From the NCBI RefSeq assembly GCF_022376445.1, contig NW_025955282.1:1-45728 (forward strand): a stretch of DNA of 45,728 bases, given 5' to 3'. The first letter of the stretch is position 1, and every line of letters begins with the position of its first letter. The notes beneath the pieces are model-generated. The model saw only the letters and a list, made by a program, of their open reading frames with translations, searched no databases and was not told where the DNA came from. Position numbers and translations under genes: made by a program. This stretch comes from Fomitopsis serialis (Eukaryota > Basidiomycota > Agaricomycetes > Polyporales > Fomitopsidaceae). Shown piece by piece: positions 45,666 through 45,728 of this stretch.

Positions 45666-45728
45666 ATGGACTCTCTGTCTCGCCAGGAGACCTTGGCTAT
45701 CCTGTCGGGAATGGGTGTCGAGCTGCCT
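45666..45728 (+). CDS. MYND zinc-finger protein M3, first 21 codons
   Basis: Runs off the right edge. The start MDSLSRQETLAILSGMGVEL matches the N termini of M2 (MDSLTRQETLTILASMGVQL) and M1 at most positions, and the ATG is at the same place. The finger lies outside the window, so the assignment rests on these 21 residues and on context: like M1 and M2 it stands beside AAA copies. Whether it is intact cannot be seen. Confidence 0.75.
   Translation, partial: MDSLSRQETLAILSGMGVELP

Noticed and set aside
1..45728. CRISPR arrays, bacterial insertion sequences, operons, ribosome binding sites
   Set aside because: The split genes and gene families show nuclear eukaryotic DNA; no regularly spaced repeats or bacterial transposases were seen. 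No tRNA or rRNA gene was recognised by eye, though a covariance search was not possible.

Overview
The window reads as nuclear DNA of a filamentous basidiomycete, most likely an Agaricomycete and perhaps Polyporales. Genes are split by many introns of about 50-60 nt with GT..AG ends. Both strands are densely used. The families are typical of mushrooms: AAA ATPases with a DUF7025-like N-terminal half, MYND-finger proteins, a Zn2Cys6 regulator, and a secreted FAD oxidase with a GGGHS motif. Exons were joined by hand from splice sites, reading-phase checks and comparison of copies within the window. No database search was possible.

Layout. 1-2360: 5' part of a secreted FAD-linked oxidase (-) and a complete ribosomal protein eL27 gene (-, five exons). 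3256-6853: two damaged AAA ATPase copies on + (copy 0, internally deleted; copy A, frameshifted). 7505-8838: an endonuclease/exonuclease/phosphatase-family gene (+), tail to tail with a coiled-coil, Ser/Pro-rich protein gene (-, 9108-11618). 13156-28524, all on -: AAA copy B (intact), MYND gene M1 (one frameshift), AAA copy C (intact), AAA copy D (two nonsense codons and a frameshift) and MYND gene M2 (intact). 28911-35893: a mitochondrial ribosomal protein of the RNase III fold (mL57-like, -) and a 1084-residue Zn2Cys6 transcription factor (-). 36990-45728, all on +: AAA copy E (close to C but with three 1-nt deletions), AAA copy F (N-terminal half decayed, AAA half open) and the first 21 codons of a third MYND gene.

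The main feature is a birth-and-death array: seven AAA copies and three MYND copies in 45 kb, arranged as two arms of opposite orientation on either side of mL57 and the regulator. Copies C, D and E belong to long segmental repeats of roughly 4-4.8 kb. Each holds a 5' block that looks like a decayed unidentified gene, a TATA-like box about 156-161 nt before the ATG, the AAA gene, and a 3' block with a palindrome centred on GGTACC. Copies A, B, F and 0 form a second group with different first exons. By open exons and correct splice phase, B and C are the only full-length AAA genes; M2 is the only complete MYND gene.

The AAA proteins carry Walker A (GPPGVGKT), Walker B (IVLIDE), a sensor-1 Asn (FLTTN) and a likely arginine finger (SRI), so B and C should be active ATPases. 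Their substrate is unknown. Pairing with MYND genes is recurrent here but a shared function is inference only.
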